DNA from: an uncultured Spirochaetales bacterium
GTDB lineage: Bacteria > Spirochaetota > Spirochaetia > Sphaerochaetales > Sphaerochaetaceae
Assembly (NCBI GenBank): GCA_949293335.1
Contig: CASFDA010000013.1
Span: forward strand, 372,001 to 436,000
Reading direction: 5' to 3'
Length of the DNA stretch: 64,000 nt
This document shows positions 8,091 to 17,594 of this stretch, piece by piece. The notes beneath the pieces were generated by a model that had not been told where the DNA came from, made no database searches, and worked only from the letters and a program-made list of their open reading frames with translations. Numbering within the stretch: position 1 is the first letter of the stretch; the number at the start of each line of letters is the position of its first letter. A program made the translations under genes and the position numbers.

Positions 8091-9428
8091 ATGTTCGATA
8101 GCTTAAGCGACAAGTTCTCGTCAATCATACGGGGACTTTCCGGAAAGAGTAAGATCAGCGAAAAGAATGTTGAGGACGCCGTAAGCGAGATAAAGGGCGC
8201 CCTTCTTGATGCTGACGTAAATTTGCGTGTCGTAAGAAGATTTATAAACCAGACGATGGAAGAAGCCAAGGGCGAGAAGGTCCTCAAGGCAGTAAATCCT
8301 GGGCAGCAGTTCACAAAGATCGTCTACGACAAGATGGTAGCACTCCTTTCATCCCCTGAGGGCAATGCTCTGAAACTCAAAGGTAAGGACACGACAAGTG
8401 TCATCCTGCTGATGGGTCTTCAGGGATCAGGAAAGACGACATTTGCCCATAAGCTTGCGTACAGGCTCAAGAAGGAAGGGCGATCTGTAATGCTTGTCGC
8501 GGCAGACTTGGTTAGGCCTGCAGCCATTACCCAGCTTGAACTTCTTGGCGAAAAGGCAGGTGTTCCTGTTTTCAAGATCGAAGGGGAGAAGAATCCCGCA
8601 GTTGTCGCAGCCAGGGCAATCCAGAAAGCAAGGCATGATCTGATCGATACTGTCATCATAGATACTTCTGGACGAATGAACGTCTCTGAGGAACTGATGG
8701 ATGAGATCAAGAGGATCAAGGATGCATCAAACCCTGACGAGACTCTCTTTGTCGCAGATGCGATGACAGGACAGCAGGCAGTCGAGATAGCAAAGGACTT
8801 TGAGGAGAAAGTAGGGATCTCTGGCGTCGTGCTCACGAAGTTCGATTCAGATACCCGTGGCGGTGCGGCACTTTCGCTCCGTTCTGTTGTCGGCAAGCCT
8901 ATCAAGTTCATCGGAACAGGTGAGAAGATGGAGGACCTCGATCCCTTCTATCCGGAAAGGATCGCTTCCCGTATTCTGGGCATGGGCGATATCGTATCGC
9001 TTGTAGAGAAGGCTCAGGAACAGTACGAAAAGGAAGAGGCCGAAAAGCTCCAGAAGAAAATTGAGAAGAATACTTTCGATCTCAATGACTATCTTCTCCA
9101 GCTTGAGAAGGTGAGCAAGATGGGTTCCGCGGATAAGCTTCTCGAGATGATTCCGGGTGCGAAAGGACAGATCAATGAGGACGATATCAATATGTCCGAA
9201 CTCTCTTCAGAGAAGGCGATAATCCAGAGCATGACACGTTTCGAGCGTTCGAATTACCGCATCATCGGACCTTCGCGTAGAAAAAGGATCGCAAAAGGGT
9301 CTGGTACATCGGTTGCAGATGTCAACAGACTGTTGAAGAAGTTTGAAAAGACGAGCAAGCTTATGCATAAGGTTGCTACTAATAAGAAATACCAGGCTTC
9401 CATGATGAAGATGTTTGGCAACATGTGA
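8091..9428 (+). CDS. ffh: Signal recognition particle GTPase Ffh
   Basis: A 445-residue SRP54 homologue that binds signal peptides with 4.5S RNA and docks at FtsY. The N domain is residues 1-85. The G domain has P-loop GLQGSGKTT at 109-117, DLVRPAAITQLE, the DTSGRM box and the TKFD specificity box. The C-terminal M domain includes DPFYPERIASRILGMGD, MIPGAKGQ, and an RKRIAKGSGTSVADVNRLLK RNA-binding segment. Length is typical. It is followed after 32 bp by rpsP and probably leads the ribosomal and tRNA-modification operon that runs to the terminator at 11.6 kb. No SRP RNA gene was found in the window. Confidence 0.97.
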   Translation: MFDSLSDKFSSIIRGLSGKSKISEKNVEDAVSEIKGALLDADVNLRVVRRFINQTMEEAKGEKVLKAVNPGQQFTKIVYDKMVALLSSPEGNALKLKGKDTTSVILLMGLQGSGKTTFAHKLAYRLKKEGRSVMLVAADLVRPAAITQLELLGEKAGVPVFKIEGEKNPAVVAARAIQKARHDLIDTVIIDTSGRMNVSEELMDEIKRIKDASNPDETLFVADAMTGQQAVEIAKDFEEKVGISGVVLTKFDSDTRGGAALSLRSVVGKPIKFIGTGEKMEDLDPFYPERIASRILGMGDIVSLVEKAQEQYEKEEAEKLQKKIEKNTFDLNDYLLQLEKVSKMGSADKLLEMIPGAKGQINEDDINMSELSSEKAIIQSMTRFERSNYRIIGPSRRKRIAKGSGTSVADVNRLLKKFEKTSKLMHKVATNKKYQASMMKMFGNM

Positions 9429-9460
9429 GGCCTTCACGTAGTATAAGGAGAGACTAGAGA

Positions 9461-9721
9461 ATGAGCACAACAATGCGACTGAAGAGGATGGGATCTAAGA
9501 AGAGACCGTATTACAGGATCGTTGTACAGGACAGCAGAAGGGCAAGTACAAGCATCACGATCGACGAGGTCGGAACATATCATCCGATCGAGAAGGAGAA
9601 TCAGATCAAGGTTGATGCAGAGAAGGCCAAGAGCTGGATTCAGAAGGGTGTGACTGTTTCTGACACGGTGAAGGAGATCCTTAACAAGTCAGGCGTTACC
9701 CTCGATAGAAAGGCTAACTGA
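9461..9721 (+). CDS. rpsP: 30S ribosomal protein S16
   Basis: An 86-residue small-subunit protein with the family N-terminus TTMRLKRMGSKKRPYYRIVV and the segment RRASTSITIDEVGTYHPI. It binds 16S rRNA early in 30S assembly. The ribosome binding site AAGGAGAG lies 12 nt before the ATG. It is the first gene of the conserved order rpsP-khpA-rimM-trmD-rplS. Confidence 0.97.
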   Translation: MSTTMRLKRMGSKKRPYYRIVVQDSRRASTSITIDEVGTYHPIEKENQIKVDAEKAKSWIQKGVTVSDTVKEILNKSGVTLDRKAN

Positions 9722-9737
9722 GTAGGGGAGGCTTTTG

Positions 9738-9971
9738 ATGGAAAAAGAACTTATCGAGTTCGTGGTCAAGAGCCTTGTTGATGAACCTGAAGAAGTTAGC
9801 GTGAACGTAGTAGAGGGCGAAAAATCCATCGTCCTCGAACTCCACGTTGCAAAGGATGATGTTGGCAAGGTCATTGGCAAACAGGGCCGAATCGCAAAGG
9901 CAATCAGGACGATCCTCTCTGCAAGTGCGACCAAGGACGGCAGACGCGCGAGCCTGGAGATTCTAGACTGA
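9738..9971 (+). CDS. khpA: KH-domain RNA-binding protein KhpA
   Basis: A 77-residue single KH domain with the GxxG loop in VGKVIGKQGRIAKAIRTIL. KhpA acts with KhpB/EloR as a small RNA chaperone in many bacteria and is very often placed between rpsP and rimM, as here. The ATG at 9738 is used: TTG three bases earlier is in frame, but the GGGGAGG ribosome binding site spacing fits the ATG. No khpB is in the window. Confidence 0.92.
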   Translation: MEKELIEFVVKSLVDEPEEVSVNVVEGEKSIVLELHVAKDDVGKVIGKQGRIAKAIRTILSASATKDGRRASLEILD

Positions 9972-9972
9972 G

Positions 9973-10488
9973 ATGGATGAGCGTGAATACCTTTCGACAG
10001 CAAAGATCGGAAAGACACATGGCCTTGAGGGTTATGTGAGGATCTTCTCCCTTTCAGGGGAGACTGAGCATCTTCTGAAGCTCAAGGAAGGCAGAGCCAG
10101 ATTGAAAGACGGACGAACAGTCGATGTACGCATCGCGTCAGTCCGTCTTCTTGATTCTGATGTGCTGATGAAGTTCGACACATTCGATACTCCGGAAAAG
10201 GCGAGAATCCTATCTGGGGGAATACTCCAGATCAGACGTGAAGATGCACCTCCTCTTGAAGAAGGGGAGTACTATATGGCAGACCTTTTCGGTCTCAGCA
10301 TCGTCTCTGATGGAAACATTGTCGGCACAGTCGAGGGAATTGGCGAAGGTTCTCAGGCCCCTTTGCTCATTGTCAGGAAAAAAGACGGAAAGAGTTTCCT
10401 GCTCCCTCTGATGGAGCCTTTCTGCGATCATCCTGATTTTGAGAAAGGATCGATCGAGCTTTTGGAAAAAGACCTCCTTTCCCTATGA
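9973..10488 (+). CDS. rimM: 16S rRNA-processing protein RimM
   Basis: A 171-residue ribosome maturation factor that binds S19 during assembly of the 30S head. The N-terminal RimM domain has IGKTHGLEGYVRIFS, and the C-terminal PRC-barrel domain has GEYYMADLFGLSIV and FLLPLMEPFC. The start follows the khpA stop by one base, and the 3' end overlaps trmD by 4 bp (ATGA), a sign of translational coupling. Confidence 0.95.
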   Translation: MDEREYLSTAKIGKTHGLEGYVRIFSLSGETEHLLKLKEGRARLKDGRTVDVRIASVRLLDSDVLMKFDTFDTPEKARILSGGILQIRREDAPPLEEGEYYMADLFGLSIVSDGNIVGTVEGIGEGSQAPLLIVRKKDGKSFLLPLMEPFCDHPDFEKGSIELLEKDLLSL

Positions 10489-11216
10489 GAATAACTATCC
10501 TCACATTATTTCCTGAAATTATCGAGAGCTATCTCTCTTCTTCCATAATGAAAAGATCGAGAGATAAGAATATCGTTTCCTTTGAGGTGGTCAACATCAG
10601 ATCCTTCTCTATAGGGGCATATAACAAAGTCGATGATGTGGTCTATGGAGGAGGAGCTGGCATGCTCCTCATGCCTGGGCCCTTGACAGAAGCTCTCATG
10701 TCTGTGGAGGCAAAAGGGAAGAAAGTCATCCTGACATCTGCGAAAGGAAAGAAATTCGATCAGAAAAAGGCCAGGGAACTTTCCAAGCTCAATGACATAG
10801 TTATTGTTGCAGGGCACTACGAGGGCATTGACGAACGAGTTCGGGAAGAATTTGACGCAGAGGAACTGTCTGTTGGAGATTATGTTCTCACAGGCGGTGA
10901 GCTTCCTGCGTTGATCATTGCAGATTCAACAGTACGCCTCATTGAAGATGTCATAAGCTCGGAAAGTCTTGAAGAGGAATCATATAGCGCATCGCTTCTG
11001 GAATATCCGCAATATACTCGGCCTGAAACGTATTGCTCAAAAAAGGTTCCTGCTGTATTATTATCAGGTCATCACCGACATATTGCCGAGTGGAGGGATG
11101 ACCGACGGCTGGAAAATACACTGCTCAACCGGCCCGATATGCTTCGAGATGCCTCTCTCAGCATCGAGATGCGAAGAAAACTCATACGCCTGTTAGACAA
11201 GGCAAATAAGGATTGA
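10485..11216 (+). CDS. trmD: tRNA (guanine-37-N1) methyltransferase
   Basis: A 243-residue SPOUT methyltransferase that methylates G37 next to the anticodon and prevents +1 frameshifting. Recognised by [47 protein letters not shown] and the knotted SAM site [30 protein letters not shown] and the LLSGHH segment complete the family pattern. Full length. It overlaps rimM by 4 bp and precedes rplS by 7 bp. Confidence 0.97.
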   Translation: MRITILTLFPEIIESYLSSSIMKRSRDKNIVSFEVVNIRSFSIGAYNKVDDVVYGGGAGMLLMPGPLTEALMSVEAKGKKVILTSAKGKKFDQKKARELSKLNDIVIVAGHYEGIDERVREEFDAEELSVGDYVLTGGELPALIIADSTVRLIEDVISSESLEEESYSASLLEYPQYTRPETYCSKKVPAVLLSGHHRHIAEWRDDRRLENTLLNRPDMLRDASLSIEMRRKLIRLLDKANKD

Positions 11217-11223
11217 TGGAAAG

Positions 11224-11580
11224 ATGGACATCATTAAGGCAATTGAAGCAAAACAGATGAAAGAGAATGCGGAGAACTTCTCCGTTGGGGATACAATCAA
11301 GGTTTACTTCAAGATTGTAGAAGGTGCGACAGAAAGAATTCAGGTTTTCGAAGGCATTGTCATTGCCAAGAACAACTCTGGAATCCGCAAGACCATGACT
11401 GTTCGAAAGATCAGCTATGGTGTCGGAGTTGAGAGAATCTTCCCTATCCACAGCCCGAGAATTGAGAAAGTCGAGGTTGTTCGTTATGGTAAGGTTCGCC
11501 GCGCAAAGCTTTATTACCTCAGAAGCCGCGTAGGAAAGGCTGCAAAGGTAAAAGAGCTTATCGTGAAGAAAGCCAACTGA
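11224..11580 (+). CDS. rplS: 50S ribosomal protein L19
   Basis: A 118-residue large-subunit protein at the 30S-50S interface. Family segments are [52 protein letters not shown] and [20 protein letters not shown]. Length is normal. It is the last gene of the operon and a strong terminator starts 7 bp after the stop. Confidence 0.98.
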   Translation: MDIIKAIEAKQMKENAENFSVGDTIKVYFKIVEGATERIQVFEGIVIAKNNSGIRKTMTVRKISYGVGVERIFPIHSPRIEKVEVVRYGKVRRAKLYYLRSRVGKAAKVKELIVKKAN

Positions 11581-11587
11581 GTGATGG

Positions 11588-11611
11588 GCCCTGCTTAGCA
11601 GGGCTTTTTTT
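11588..11611 (+). terminator. Rho-independent terminator after rplS
   Basis: GCCCTGC, loop TTA, GCAGGGC, then seven T. Confidence 0.95.
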
Positions 11612-11639
11612 ATGTCCCGAAATTGAATATTCTATTTTC

Positions 11640-12095
11640 ATGGCAAAGAAAGATAATCAATTCTTCAGGAAGAAGAACGAACATAGAGAAAAGAAGAAGA
11701 GCAGCAAAGGTCAGGACAAGGGGTTTTCGAACTTGAATCAGGTGACAGGGGTTCCGAAACGCCATGCCTTTCATTCTGCAATTCCTGTCGAGGAACCGAA
11801 GAAACTTAAAAAGAGTGATGTACTCTGCCCGATATGTGGAGAAGTGGTTGAGGACATCGCATCATCATTTCTTGATGACTCTTCACGTCCGATGCATTTC
11901 GAATGTGTAATTTCAATAGTAAGAGAGAAAGAGAAAGTCAGGGAGGATGAGACCCTCAGTTATATCGGCAAAGGTAATTTCGGCATTTTCAGGAAAGATG
12001 AAGAGGGGCATTACCATCTTGAACGGACAATTCCTTTCGAGAATGCAGAGAAAAATTCCGAGATGAAAGAGTATATCGGGGGTTTGAAGGAATGA
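11640..12095 (+). CDS. Conserved-looking hypothetical protein with CPIC...HFEC zinc-knuckle-like motif
   Basis: A 151-residue protein. The first 40 residues are very basic (KKDNQFFRKKNEHREKKKSS), suggesting nucleic-acid or ribosome contact. The middle has VLCPICGEVVEDIASSF, then MHFECVISIV, a CxxC...HxxC arrangement that could bind zinc. The C-terminal part has LSYIGKGNFGIFRKDEEG. I do not recognise a named family. It overlaps coaD by 4 bp (ATGA), so the two are translated together. No promoter was clear in the short gap after the rplS terminator. Confidence 0.75.
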   Translation: MAKKDNQFFRKKNEHREKKKSSKGQDKGFSNLNQVTGVPKRHAFHSAIPVEEPKKLKKSDVLCPICGEVVEDIASSFLDDSSRPMHFECVISIVREKEKVREDETLSYIGKGNFGIFRKDEEGHYHLERTIPFENAEKNSEMKEYIGGLKE

Positions 12096-12571
12096 CAGGA
12101 AAGGCTATGTTCGCAGGCTCATTTGATCCTCTGACGCTCGGCCATGTGAACATCATCGAGCGTTCATGCCGGCTATTTGATGAGCTGCATGTAGTTCTTG
12201 CAGTCAATATGGAAAAGAAATGCCTCTTTTCAGAGGAAGAAAGGCTTTCTTTCCTCTCTGCAGCGCTAGCAAAGTTCGACAATGTGAAAATAGCAAGCTA
12301 CTCTGGCCTGATGGTCGATTACGCGAAGGAAAATGGAATAGGTATAATGATCAGGGGAGTAAGGGGACTCAGTGACTTTTCCTATGAATTTGAACTTGCA
12401 ATGAACAACAAGATGATCAATAGCAGTATAGAAACATTGTTCCTTCCTACAGACGCATCATTTTTCCTTCTCCGGTCAAGTCAGATAAAAGAGATGGCAA
12501 GCTACAAGGCAGATGTTTCCAATATGGTTACGAAAGAGGTAAACGAAGCTCTTCTGAAAAAGTTTTCCTGA
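12092..12571 (+). CDS. coaD: Phosphopantetheine adenylyltransferase
   Basis: A 159-residue enzyme that transfers AMP from ATP to 4'-phosphopantetheine, the fourth step of coenzyme A synthesis. The nucleotidyl-transferase motif is at residues 15-18 (TLGH) within FAGSFDPLTLGHVNIIERS. Downstream, GIMIRGVRGLSDFSYEFELA binds substrate, and the SSQIKEMA segment corresponds to the usual SSSxVKEVA. Length is normal. It is coupled to the upstream zinc-knuckle gene. Confidence 0.96.
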   Translation: MTGKAMFAGSFDPLTLGHVNIIERSCRLFDELHVVLAVNMEKKCLFSEEERLSFLSAALAKFDNVKIASYSGLMVDYAKENGIGIMIRGVRGLSDFSYEFELAMNNKMINSSIETLFLPTDASFFLLRSSQIKEMASYKADVSNMVTKEVNEALLKKFS

Positions 12572-12634
12572 TGTCTTCTTGCAATTGCACTGAATGAATC
12601 AGAGAGAAATTTTGAAGAAAGTTCCAATCATATA

Positions 12635-12663
12635 TTGACTAGTTTCTTTCTTTTAGCTAAAAA
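12635..12663 (+). promoter_or_regulatory. Promoter of tRNA-Tyr
   Basis: TTGACT and TAAAAA are separated by 17 bp; the transcript would start about 10 nt before the tRNA. Confidence 0.5.
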
Positions 12664-12679
12664 TACATAGGTCAATATT

Positions 12680-12761
12680 GGAGAGGTTCCCGAGCGGCCA
12701 AAGGGATCAGACTGTAAATCTGACGGCTATGCCTTCGAAGGTTCGAATCCTTCTCTCTCCA
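12680..12761 (+). tRNA. tRNA-Tyr (GUA)
   Basis: The acceptor arms GGAGAGG and TCTCTCC pair with one G-U. The anticodon loop CTGTAAA gives GUA. A long variable arm makes this a class II tRNA, as bacterial tRNA-Tyr should be. The T-arm has GGTTCGAATCC. CCA is not encoded. Confidence 0.95.
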
Positions 12762-12765
12762 GGAT

Positions 12766-12794
12766 AGCCTTCCTGAAAATGGAAGGCTTTTTTT
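12766..12794 (+). terminator. Rho-independent terminator after tRNA-Tyr
   Basis: GCCTTCC, loop TGAAAAT, GGAAGGC, then seven T. The 3' arm contains an ATG in frame with the next gene, but that start is unlikely. Confidence 0.9.
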
Positions 12795-12808
12795 GTCAGA
12801 GGTTCCTT

Positions 12809-13255
12809 GTGGAGAGATGTTTTTCCTGCCAGATGTGTTCTCATTGCTGTTCTGGAGAACCAGGTTATGTTTTTTTATCACTTGCAGACATCAGGCGTGC
12901 ATCCGGATATCTGGAGGTGAAAGAAGAGGAATTCCTTTCAATTTACTGCAGGAAACTTGATTATGGCACATATTACATTTACTCATTGAAGGAAAGGGAT
13001 GACTTTAGCTGCATATTCCTGAGGGAAAAAGGATGTACTATCTATCCTGCCAGACCTCTTCAGTGTTCCACATATCCCTTCTGGAAAGGGCTTTTTGACG
13101 ACGATGAGGCATGGGAAAGAGAAAAGCGATCATGTCCTGGAATAGATATTGGAAGGATCTATTCAGAGAGTGAGATGAATGCACTTTCTACTATGACGGT
13201 TGAAAACGATATATATAAAGAACCTAAAGAGGGTGACGATTCACTTTCGTATTAA
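12809..13255 (+). CDS. YkgJ-family cysteine cluster protein
   Basis: A 149-residue protein with an N-terminal cysteine cluster (CFSCQMCSHCC, residues 4-14) and later CIFLREKGCTIYPARPLQC, ending in SCPGIDIG. This is the YkgJ/Fli-family zinc or iron chelating pattern; the function of the family is not established. The GTG at 12809 is chosen because AGAGG lies 6 nt upstream and the cysteine motif starts at once. The earlier in-frame ATG at 12779 is inside the tRNA terminator hairpin. dnaG follows after 23 bp and could be co-transcribed. Confidence 0.8.
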   Translation: MERCFSCQMCSHCCSGEPGYVFLSLADIRRASGYLEVKEEEFLSIYCRKLDYGTYYIYSLKERDDFSCIFLREKGCTIYPARPLQCSTYPFWKGLFDDDEAWEREKRSCPGIDIGRIYSESEMNALSTMTVENDIYKEPKEGDDSLSY

Positions 13256-13278
13256 TATATTCTTTCTAGGAGGAGAAA

Positions 13279-15105
13279 TTGGCCCGGTTTTCTGAACGCG
13301 TGATAGAAGAGATAAAAAAGAGTGTGAGGCTGAGCACCCTGATCTCTGAACGCACGGAAATAGTGAAAAAAGGCTCTCGCCTTTGGGCCAAGTGCCCTTT
13401 CCACGGGGGTGGCAATGAACGTACTCCATCATTTACTTTCGATGATGAGAGGGGGACATACCATTGTTTCGGCTGTGGTGAAAGCGGCAATATCTTTTCC
13501 TTTGTAGAAAAAACTGAACATGTGACATTTCCTGAAGCTGTTAAGATACTTGCAGAAAAAGCATCCATCCAATTGGAAGAAGAGACTCCAGAAAGTCAGA
13601 GGAAAAGCAAAGAAAAAGATAATCTCAGGGAACTGTATAACAGGCTTACAAAAACATTTGAGTATTTCCTCACATCCAGGAATGAGGGAAGGAATGCGCT
13701 TTTATATCTTGAAAAGAGAAATGTCAGTGAAGAGATGAGGAAGAAGTTCCTTCTTGGCTATGCCCCGAATAATCCGGATTTCCTTTATTCGTTTCTGAAA
13801 GAAAAAGGATATTCTGATGACCTTATGATGCGTAGTGGGCTTTTCTCAGCAAGGAAGTTTCCTTATCCGCTCTTCACAGATCGCCTAATGTTTCCGATCA
13901 GGGACCTTAGGGGAAATGTTGTCGCGTTCAGTGGAAGGGATCTGTCAAACAGAGATGGAGCTCCTAAATATATTAATTCCCCTGATACTCCGCTTTATTC
14001 GAAAAAATCACTACTATTCGGGGCATATGAATCGATTAACGCTCTCAGGAAGGATGGATCCGAGGCAATACTGATAGAAGGGAACTTTGATGTCATTGCC
14101 ATGCATCAGGCTGGGTATGAGACAGCGATGGCACCTCTTGGTACCAGCTTTACAGATGAACAGAAGGATCTCATAGGGCGTTATACGCATAAAGTATCGC
14201 TTCTCTTTGACAGCGATGGGGCAGGGGAGAAAAGTACGGAAAAGGCTCTGATGATGCTTGTGCGTAGTGGCTTTGAGGTGAATGTCCATCACCTTTCGTC
14301 ATACAAGGATGCATCCGAAACACTTGAGAAAATAGGTAAGGAAGGACTTGAAAAAGAGTATTCTGCATCCCTTTCCCCATATAACTATCTTGTAGAAAAA
14401 AATATTAGGCGGTATAATATCACGATGCCTAGGGGAAAGTCTGACTTTTTGAAGTCACTCATTCCATTTCTTTCCGCACTAAACAGTTCGGTAGAGAGGG
14501 ACGGGTATATCCAAGATATCGCAATGAGGCTCAATGTTTCCGAGAATGACGTCCGGCAGGATATCAGCCGAGGGAAATTCTTTGAGGAAGATAGCGGAAG
14601 GAGAGAGAAGGAAATAAAAGATTCCTATCAGGATAATAGTCTGAATGTTGCGAAAGTGAGCATGGATCTCTATGCGATGCTCATCCTTTCGAATCACAGG
14701 GACCTTTTTCCGAGCTATAGGAACAGACTAAGGTTCTCCGATCTTGCCGACAATGATGCAAAAGTCATCTATACGGTACTGGAGAATGCAATGAGGGAAG
14801 AAGTTGAAAGCGATGAGGTTTTCCTCTCGCTCATAGGCGATGACAGATTGCGTAATTACGTTTCGACCTCCTTCTTGCTCGATGAGTTCAAAGAAGGAAG
14901 CGTCGTCGTACTTGATGAAATAGTTGATAGGATCACGCTTCGCAGCCTTGAGGAATCACGCAAGCTTCTGAATAACCAGATTGCCCTTATGTCGTCGAAC
15001 ATATCTCAAAACGAGCTGAGTGAGCTTGTTTTGCGCAAAAGCAAACTGGATTTGGAGATTAACGTGTTTCGGAACAGATTGTTCCGGAACGAGGAAGAGA
15101 TTTGA
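13279..15105 (+). CDS. dnaG: DNA primase
   Basis: A 608-residue primase that lays RNA primers at the fork. The zinc finger is Cys39, His42, Cys63, Cys66 (CPFHGGG, then CFGCGESG). The catalytic core has [18 protein letters not shown], and the TOPRIM residues are in [15 protein letters not shown] and LLFDSDGAG. The C-terminal helicase-binding part is less conserved. The TTG start is preceded by AGGAGGAG and yields the family N-terminus. It overlaps rpoD by one base, keeping the dnaG-rpoD part of the macromolecular synthesis operon. Confidence 0.96.
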   Translation: MARFSERVIEEIKKSVRLSTLISERTEIVKKGSRLWAKCPFHGGGNERTPSFTFDDERGTYHCFGCGESGNIFSFVEKTEHVTFPEAVKILAEKASIQLEEETPESQRKSKEKDNLRELYNRLTKTFEYFLTSRNEGRNALLYLEKRNVSEEMRKKFLLGYAPNNPDFLYSFLKEKGYSDDLMMRSGLFSARKFPYPLFTDRLMFPIRDLRGNVVAFSGRDLSNRDGAPKYINSPDTPLYSKKSLLFGAYESINALRKDGSEAILIEGNFDVIAMHQAGYETAMAPLGTSFTDEQKDLIGRYTHKVSLLFDSDGAGEKSTEKALMMLVRSGFEVNVHHLSSYKDASETLEKIGKEGLEKEYSASLSPYNYLVEKNIRRYNITMPRGKSDFLKSLIPFLSALNSSVERDGYIQDIAMRLNVSENDVRQDISRGKFFEEDSGRREKEIKDSYQDNSLNVAKVSMDLYAMLILSNHRDLFPSYRNRLRFSDLADNDAKVIYTVLENAMREEVESDEVFLSLIGDDRLRNYVSTSFLLDEFKEGSVVVLDEIVDRITLRSLEESRKLLNNQIALMSSNISQNELSELVLRKSKLDLEINVFRNRLFRNEEEI

Positions 15106-17534
15106 TGGGACAGGAAGATATCAAAAACCAACCGTTTTACATTGAACTTCTTGAAAGTTCAAAAGAGACAGGCATCGTCACATTCGATGACCTGATCCAG
15201 GCAATAAAGAAGTATAAGGCACAAGTAAGTGACATTGACCAGATCGTCTCTCTCTTGAAGGAAGACGGCGTCAATTATACGGAAGAGGGGGACGATTCTT
15301 TCGATGTTCCATCCCCTGAAGATCTGGAGAATGAATTCAATCCCGATGACGAGCTCGTCGACGAGGACGAGGATGATGTTGGAGAAGAGAGCTCTGATGA
15401 GGATGTTCCGTCTTTCCTTGATGACAGCGATGTAGATGATGAGGAGAGCGAGGAAGATGAAGATGAGAAGGGCTCCGATCAGAAGGATGATGAGGATGAA
15501 GATGAGGATATCGACGATCTCTCTGACGAGGAAAGCCAGGAAGAGAGCCTTTCTGATTTCAAGGGAACTGATGATGAGAGTTTCGGTGGAGAGAGGTTCA
15601 TTGATATTTCCAACTTCTCTGAGCCTGGAATAGAACATAAGAGCCATCAGAGCGGAAAGATAGATACCAGCGTTGATGATCCTATCAGACTCTATTTGAA
15701 GGAGATCGGAAATGAGAATCTCCTTACCGGTGATCAGGAAGTCGAGCTTGCGATGCAGATGGAAAGGGGAGCTGAGATAGTCAACTCCGTGATCCGTGAG
15801 AGCGGAATCCTGCTCTCTTTCTTCACAAAGGTTCTAGATCACATGCAGACAAAGATCGATGATGAGAACGAAGAGCAGCTCTCGACAGAAGATCTGAAGG
15901 AATTCCTCTCTGTACAGAAACGTTACAACGCGAACTATCGTGAGCTCCTTAACAAGGAAACACAGAAAGAACTCAGGGACTACAATGAACTGAAGGGAAG
16001 ACTTACTATTGGCGGCGAGAATGCTGAAATGGGTGAAGAACTTCAGAAACTCAGGGAAATTCTCCTGGATAAGTTCGGTGGCCATCCGGATGAGGATAGT
16101 CCGATCTACAAGGGAAAGAAGCGGTCAGATTTCCCCACACGCGAGGAATGGCTTGAGTATTGTCATGTGATGACGAAAGAATCCTACAAAGAGGACTTGG
16201 AAAGGGAGATGAGAGACATCAAGAATGAAGAGGCCCAGATCAACCATAACATCCAGGTGGAACTTGAGGAGGCAGACAGGGAGCTTGAGAGCCAGAACCC
16301 GAATATGAAGAAGAGCGAGCTGGAGAAGGAGAAAGCCAAGCTCGTGAAGAAGATAAAGGACGACTACGCTCAGAAAGAGCAGGTGCTTGCACGTCGTTAT
16401 CATGATATCAAGCGCGATGAAGATAACATCAGAATGGGAAATTACATCCCGATCAGAGACTGGATCACACCTGTTGTGATCCAGCAGGAGGAGATCAATG
16501 ATCTTACCGAGATATTCATCAGCTCGAAGAACAAGATCAATGAGTGCATTGAAAAGCGCGACAGGGGCATCAAGAGACTCAACATCACATCGATGAAGGA
16601 ACTCAGACAGCTCGGACGTGATCTTGCAACACGCAGCAAGGCAAGCCAGATTGAAGAAGCCCTTTCGATGACAAGCGATCAGATCAAGGAAGAGATAAAG
16701 GATCTCCAGCTTACTGAGAAGGAACTGCGGAACATTGAATCTGATTTCGAGGCTCCAATCGCAAAGATCCTTGAGTCAGTGAAGCATATCGAGTACGGAC
16801 AGAGGATACTCAAAGTTGCAAAAGACAGGCTCATCAAGGCGAATCTACGTCTTGTAGTTTCGATTGCAAAGAAATACACGAACAGAGGTCTTCAGTTCTT
16901 CGATCTTGTACAGGAAGGAAATATCGGACTTATCAAGGCAGTTGAGAAATTCGAATACAAGAAAGGATATAAGTTCAGTACCTATGCCACGTGGTGGATC
17001 AGACAGGCTATAACAAGAAGCATTTCCGATCAGGCCCGTACGATCCGTGTTCCTGTGCATATGATTGAGCAGATAAATAAGGTTGTCCGTGAATCGAGGA
17101 TCCTTATGCAGCTCTATGGAAGGGAACCGACTGACAAGGAAATCGCGGAACATCTTGACTGGCCTGAAGCGAAAGTCAAGAACGTGAAGAGCGTTGCCCG
17201 TGAGCCTATCAGCCTTGAAACCCCTGTCGGAGAGGAAGAGGACAGTGTGCTTTCCGATTTTATTGAGGACAAGGATGCCGATAATCCTGCAAACAGGACG
17301 GAATTCGTCCTTCTGCAGGACAAGATAAGGGAGCTTCTTGCGGATCTTCCTGAACGTGAACAGGAAGTTCTGAGAATGCGTTTCGGCCTCGATGATGGAT
17401 ATGCGCTCACACTCGAGGAGGTCGGCCTTTACTTTGACGTTACAAGAGAGCGTATACGTCAGATTGAGGCAAAGGCGCTGAGGAGACTTCGCTTCCCGAC
17501 AAGGAGCAAGAAACTCAAGGATTGGAATGAGTAG
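15105..17534 (+). CDS. rpoD: Primary sigma factor RpoD (sigma-70)
   Basis: An 809-residue housekeeping sigma factor. Region 1.1 (about 1-65) is followed by a very acidic linker (about 65-170, almost all D, E and S), region 1.2 ([11 protein letters not shown]), a large non-conserved region (about 230-570), and regions 2-4: [53 protein letters not shown], and [20 protein letters not shown] in region 4.2. It is longer than the 613-residue E. coli protein, mostly from the linker and the non-conserved region. The ATG at 15105 overlaps the dnaG stop (TGATG); GAGGAAGAG lies upstream. Confidence 0.97.
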   Translation: MGQEDIKNQPFYIELLESSKETGIVTFDDLIQAIKKYKAQVSDIDQIVSLLKEDGVNYTEEGDDSFDVPSPEDLENEFNPDDELVDEDEDDVGEESSDEDVPSFLDDSDVDDEESEEDEDEKGSDQKDDEDEDEDIDDLSDEESQEESLSDFKGTDDESFGGERFIDISNFSEPGIEHKSHQSGKIDTSVDDPIRLYLKEIGNENLLTGDQEVELAMQMERGAEIVNSVIRESGILLSFFTKVLDHMQTKIDDENEEQLSTEDLKEFLSVQKRYNANYRELLNKETQKELRDYNELKGRLTIGGENAEMGEELQKLREILLDKFGGHPDEDSPIYKGKKRSDFPTREEWLEYCHVMTKESYKEDLEREMRDIKNEEAQINHNIQVELEEADRELESQNPNMKKSELEKEKAKLVKKIKDDYAQKEQVLARRYHDIKRDEDNIRMGNYIPIRDWITPVVIQQEEINDLTEIFISSKNKINECIEKRDRGIKRLNITSMKELRQLGRDLATRSKASQIEEALSMTSDQIKEEIKDLQLTEKELRNIESDFEAPIAKILESVKHIEYGQRILKVAKDRLIKANLRLVVSIAKKYTNRGLQFFDLVQEGNIGLIKAVEKFEYKKGYKFSTYATWWIRQAITRSISDQARTIRVPVHMIEQINKVVRESRILMQLYGREPTDKEIAEHLDWPEAKVKNVKSVAREPISLETPVGEEEDSVLSDFIEDKDADNPANRTEFVLLQDKIRELLADLPEREQEVLRMRFGLDDGYALTLEEVGLYFDVTRERIRQIEAKALRRLRFPTRSKKLKDWNE

Positions 17535-17594
17535 AAAAATCTATTCAAATTCGATAATATCAATTGGTCATATAGACGAAGGAAGAATAAAAGT

